Shown: positions 30,667 to 33,990 of the stretch, in pieces
How positions within the stretch are numbered: position 1 is the first letter of the stretch
Layout of the letters: every line of letters starts with the position of its first letter
NCBI GenBank assembly: GCA_015491735.1
Contig: WFVH01000002.1
Coordinates: 1 to 33,990 of the forward strand
Length of the DNA stretch: 33,990 nt
From: Gammaproteobacteria bacterium
Lineage (GTDB): Bacteria > Pseudomonadota > Gammaproteobacteria > Thiohalospirales > Thiohalospiraceae
Direction of reading: 5' to 3'
Translations under genes and position numbers: made by a program
Notes under the pieces: model-generated
Told to the model about the DNA's origin: nothing
The model's input: the letters and a program-made list of their open reading frames with translations, nothing else
The model's database searches: none

Positions 30667-32766
30667 GTGGCACGTAAAACCCCCATCGAGCGCTATCGGA
30701 ATATCGGAATCATGGCTCATATTGATGCCGGAAAAACGACAACTACCGAGCGCATCCTGTATTACACCGGTATCTCACACAAGATCGGCGAGGTGCATGA
30801 TGGTGCCGCTACCATGGACTGGATGGAACAGGAGCAGGAGCGCGGTATTACCATCACTTCCGCAGCTACCACCTGCTTCTGGAGTGGCATGGACAAACAG
30901 TTTCCGGAGCATCGGATTAATATCATCGATACGCCTGGTCATGTCGATTTTACCATTGAGGTTGAGCGCTCGCTGCGCGTACTGGATGGTGCGTGTGCTG
31001 TTTTCTGCGCCGTGGGTGGTGTGCAGCCCCAGTCTGAAACGGTGTGGCGGCAGGCCAATAAATACGCTGTTCCCCGGCTGGTTTTCGTCAATAAAATGGA
31101 TCGGCAGGGGGCGGATTTTTTACGGGTTGTCGAGCAGATCAGGGACCGGCTGGGAGCCAACCCGGTGCCGGTGGTTCTGGCTATCGGGGCCGAAGAGGAT
31201 TTCAAAGGGGTGGTCGACCTTATCCGCATGCAAGCCATCTACTGGAAAGACGATGACATGGGTGCCACCTATGAGGCGCAGGAGATTCCTGCCGATATGC
31301 GCGCCCAGGCTGACGAGTACAGGGAACAGATGGTTGAGGCCGCGGCAGAAGCAAATGAAGAGCTGATGGAGAAATACCTCGAAGAAGGGGAACTCTCCAG
31401 CGAAGAGATCAAGCAGGGCTTGCGTATCCGTACGCTGAACAATGAAGTCGTTCCGGCGCTCTGCGGTACTGCATTTAAGAACAAGGGCGTGCAGGCCATG
31501 CTGGACGCGATTATCGAATTTATGCCGTCACCCGTCGATGTGCCTCCCATCCGGGGCGTGCTCGATGATGCTGCAGAGACGGAGGCAGAGCGCAAGAGTT
31601 CAGATGATGAGCCGTTTGCTGCGCTGGCTTTCAAGATAGCCACCGACCCTTTTGTTGGCACTTTGACCTTTTTCCGGGTCTACTCTGGTGTATTGAGTTC
31701 CGGTGATACCGTCTACAATCCCGTCAAGGGGAAGAAAGAACGTATTGGACGTATTGTACAGATGCATGCCAACAGCCGCGAAGAGATCAAAGAGGTGCGC
31801 GCCGGCGACATAGCAGCTGCGGTAGGCCTTAAAGATGTGACCACGGGTGATACGCTTTGCGACGTTAACAACGTTATTACGCTGGAACGAATGGAGTTTC
31901 CCGAGCCGGTTATCTCTGTGGCGATCGAACCCAAAACCAAGGCAGACCAGGAGAAGATGGGTATCGCGCTTGGCAAGCTGGCGCAGGAAGACCCCTCCTT
32001 CCGGGTGCATACGGATGAAGAGTCCGGGCAGACCATTATTTCCGGTATGGGCGAACTTCATCTGGAGATTCTCGTCGACCGTATGAGCCGGGAGTTCAAC
32101 GTAGAGGCCAATGTTGGCGCGCCCCAAGTGGCTTATCGTGAAACGATGCGCAAGCCGGTTGAGGCTGAGGGCAAGTTCGTGCGCCAGTCAGGTGGGCGCG
32201 GCCAGTATGGCCATGTCTGGCTCAAGCTGGAGCCGCAGGATCCCGGCAGCGAATTCGTGTTTGAAAACGCCATTGTTGGTGGGGTGGTGCCGAAAGACTA
32301 TATCCCGGCTGTGAACAAGGGAGTTGAGGAGGCGATGGGTAACGGCGTGTTGGCAGGTTATCCGGTAGTGGATGTCAAGGTTACGCTGTTTGACGGCTCT
32401 TATCACGATGTTGACTCTAACGAAAACGCTTTCAAGATAGCGGCATCGATGGCGTTTAAGGATGGGTTCCTGAAAGCTGATCCGGTTCTTCTCGAGCCTA
32501 TCATGAAGGTGGAAGTAACTACGCCAGAAGAGTATATGGGTGATGTTATCGGTGATCTCAATCGCCGCCGCGGGCTTGTTCAGGGCATGGAGGATTCGCC
32601 TGCAGGAAAGCTGGTCAGCGCCGAAGTGCCACTGGCGGAGATGTTTGGTTATGCCACTTCGCTGCGTTCAATGTCCCAGGGGCGTGCAACCTATTCAATG
32701 GAGTTTGAGAAATATGCCGAGGCTCCATCCAGTGTGGCTGATGAAGTAATCAAAAAGGCGTCTTGA
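30667..32766 (+). CDS. fusA: elongation factor G
   Basis: The translocation GTPase, 699 residues. The GTP-binding motifs are present: [15 protein letters not shown] (G1), [11 protein letters not shown] (G2), DTPGHVDF (G3), [10 protein letters not shown] (G4). The later domains include the [15 protein letters not shown] and [14 protein letters not shown] regions. It starts with GTG behind a GAGG site, 33 bp after rpsG. Codon use is mixed, with ATA rare for Ile, unlike the adjoining tuf. Confidence 0.98.
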   Translation: MARKTPIERYRNIGIMAHIDAGKTTTTERILYYTGISHKIGEVHDGAATMDWMEQEQERGITITSAATTCFWSGMDKQFPEHRINIIDTPGHVDFTIEVERSLRVLDGACAVFCAVGGVQPQSETVWRQANKYAVPRLVFVNKMDRQGADFLRVVEQIRDRLGANPVPVVLAIGAEEDFKGVVDLIRMQAIYWKDDDMGATYEAQEIPADMRAQADEYREQMVEAAAEANEELMEKYLEEGELSSEEIKQGLRIRTLNNEVVPALCGTAFKNKGVQAMLDAIIEFMPSPVDVPPIRGVLDDAAETEAERKSSDDEPFAALAFKIATDPFVGTLTFFRVYSGVLSSGDTVYNPVKGKKERIGRIVQMHANSREEIKEVRAGDIAAAVGLKDVTTGDTLCDVNNVITLERMEFPEPVISVAIEPKTKADQEKMGIALGKLAQEDPSFRVHTDEESGQTIISGMGELHLEILVDRMSREFNVEANVGAPQVAYRETMRKPVEAEGKFVRQSGGRGQYGHVWLKLEPQDPGSEFVFENAIVGGVVPKDYIPAVNKGVEEAMGNGVLAGYPVVDVKVTLFDGSYHDVDSNENAFKIAASMAFKDGFLKADPVLLEPIMKVEVTTPEEYMGDVIGDLNRRRGLVQGMEDSPAGKLVSAEVPLAEMFGYATSLRSMSQGRATYSMEFEKYAEAPSSVADEVIKKAS

Positions 32767-32803
32767 ACAAGCAGGTTTGACAGATTAATAGAGGTAGAGA
32801 GCA

Positions 32804-33990
32804 GTGTCTAAGGAAAAATTTGAACGTACGAAGCCGCACGTAAACGTTGGCACGATTGGTCATGTTGATCACGGCAAGACGACGCTGACGGCGGCGCTGA
32901 CGAAGGTGATGGCGGAGAAGCACGGTGGTGAAAGCAAGGGTTACGATCAGATTGACAGTGCGCCGGAGGAGCGTGCGCGGGGCATCACGATAGCGACGGC
33001 GCATGTGGAGTATGAGTCTGACAATCGTCACTATGCGCACGTTGACTGTCCGGGTCACGCGGACTATGTGAAGAACATGATTACGGGCGCGGCGCAGATG
33101 GACGGTGCGATTTTGGTGGTATCGGCGGCGGATGGTCCGATGCCGCAGACGCGCGAGCACATATTGCTTTCGCGTCAGGTAGGGGTTCCTTACATTGTTG
33201 TTTACCTGAACAAGGCGGACATGGTTGACGACGCGGAGCTGTTGGAGCTGGTGGAGATGGAGGTGCGCGAGCTTTTGGACAGTTATGATTTTCCGGGTGA
33301 TGACACGCCGGTTATCACGGGTTCGGCGTTGAAGGCGCTGGAGGGTGATGGTTCGGAGATAGGCATTCCCTCTATTTTGAAGCTGGTGGAGGCGATGGAC
33401 AATTACATTCCTGAGCCGGAGCGTGCGGTTGACGGTGATTTTTTGATGCCGGTTGAGGATGTTTTTTCGATATCTGGCCGGGGCACGGTGGTGACGGGGC
33501 GGATAGAGCGGGGTATTGTCAAGGTTGGAGACGAGATTGAGATAGTGGGTATCAAGCCGACGGAGAAGACCACGTGCACGGGTGTGGAGATGTTTCGCAA
33601 GCTGCTGGACGAGGGTCGGGCGGGTGACAACGTTGGGGTATTGTTGCGCGGTACCAAGCGGGAAGAGGTGGAGCGTGGTCAGGTATTGGCGAAGCCGGGT
33701 TCGATAACGCCGCACACGAAGTTTGAGGCGGAGGTATACGTTTTGTCGAAGGAGGAGGGCGGTCGTCACACGCCTTTTTTCAATGGATACCGTCCGCAGT
33801 TTTATTTTCGGACGACGGACGTGACGGGCGCATGTGATCTTCCGGAGGGGACGGAGATGGTGATGCCGGGGGACAACGTTAACATGGTGGTATCGCTGAT
33901 AGCGCCGATAGCGATGGAAGAGGGTTTGCGCTTTGCCATCCGGGAGGGTGGTCGCACTGTGGGTGCAGGCGTTGTATCGAAGATTATCGA
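32804..33990 (+). CDS. tuf: elongation factor Tu, 3' end cut by window edge
   Basis: EF-Tu delivers aminoacyl-tRNA to the ribosome. It starts with GTG (GTG TCT AAG GAA) and reads [20 protein letters not shown]. The motifs [33 protein letters not shown] and NKADMVDD are intact. 395 codons are visible and the frame runs off the end at VVSKIIE, the usual C-terminus, so only the last base or two of a codon and the stop should be missing. Codon use is peculiar: nine of 25 Ile codons are ATA, and Thr is almost always ACG and Ala almost always GCG. It is the last gene of the str operon, 37 bp after fusA. Confidence 0.98.
   Translation, partial: MSKEKFERTKPHVNVGTIGHVDHGKTTLTAALTKVMAEKHGGESKGYDQIDSAPEERARGITIATAHVEYESDNRHYAHVDCPGHADYVKNMITGAAQMDGAILVVSAADGPMPQTREHILLSRQVGVPYIVVYLNKADMVDDAELLELVEMEVRELLDSYDFPGDDTPVITGSALKALEGDGSEIGIPSILKLVEAMDNYIPEPERAVDGDFLMPVEDVFSISGRGTVVTGRIERGIVKVGDEIEIVGIKPTEKTTCTGVEMFRKLLDEGRAGDNVGVLLRGTKREEVERGQVLAKPGSITPHTKFEAEVYVLSKEEGGRHTPFFNGYRPQFYFRTTDVTGACDLPEGTEMVMPGDNVNMVVSLIAPIAMEEGLRFAIREGGRTVGAGVVSKII

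Noticed and set aside
32750-33769. Long minus-strand open frame of 339 codons opposite tuf
   Set aside because: It is the mirror of tuf. The NNG codon bias of tuf removes stop codons on the other strand, and the Arg/Leu/His-rich translation resembles no protein.
1-33990. CRISPR array, rRNA, prophage or complete IS element
   Set aside because: No regularly spaced direct repeats, rRNA-like sequence, phage structural gene or transposase was seen on either strand.

Overview
The window looks like chromosome from a gammaproteobacterium. The evidence is the str operon order rpsL-rpsG-fusA-tuf with EF-G and EF-Tu of proteobacterial type, yebC-ruvC-ruvA-ruvB, a GlrK/QseG/GlrR-type locus, PhoB/PhoR, and a PEP-CTERM protein. 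The sequence alone does not fix a genus. A free-living or environmental (possibly sulfur-oxidising) lineage fits the exosortase-type protein, but that is inference.

Layout. 1-1457: repeat-rich DNA with a small MITE-like element bounded by a 9-bp direct duplication, then a minus-strand PEP-CTERM protein gene behind a good sigma-54 promoter match. 1458-5045: plsY (minus), then folB-folK and phoB-phoR (plus). 5139-8188: a minus-strand, translationally coupled pair, a large HEAT-repeat protein followed by an exported cupredoxin-like protein. 8409-15631: a six-gene minus-strand surface-polysaccharide operon with five GT4-type glycosyltransferases and one Wzy/O-antigen-ligase-like membrane protein. 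15632-16804: repeats and a tRNA-Arg(ACG) gene with its promoter. 16805-19467: a beta-CASP MBL-fold ribonuclease-like gene and nadA. 19468-22664: repeats, then yebC-ruvCAB. 22833-26521: sensor kinase, lipoprotein and sigma-54 response regulator (glrK-qseG-glrR type). 26641-29494: an AI-2E-family permease, then a minus-strand pair of a stand-alone sigma-54 activator and a TauE/SafE-like (DsbD_2/UreH-like) membrane protein. 29664-33990: the str operon; tuf is cut by the window end.

How it fits together. Most genes are housekeeping: translation, Holliday-junction processing, folate, NAD and phospholipid synthesis. The accessory content is envelope-related: PEP-CTERM protein, polysaccharide operon, two-component systems, and the HEAT/cupredoxin pair. 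The least explained items are the HEAT-cupredoxin pair, two dispersed repeat families that sit next to each other at two distant loci, long G tracts inside a glycosyltransferase gene and yebC, an intrinsic-terminator-like hairpin in the rpsL leader, and codon use in tuf that is odd for a highly expressed gene. I found no CRISPR array, rRNA, prophage or transposase gene. All alignments and counts below were made by eye.
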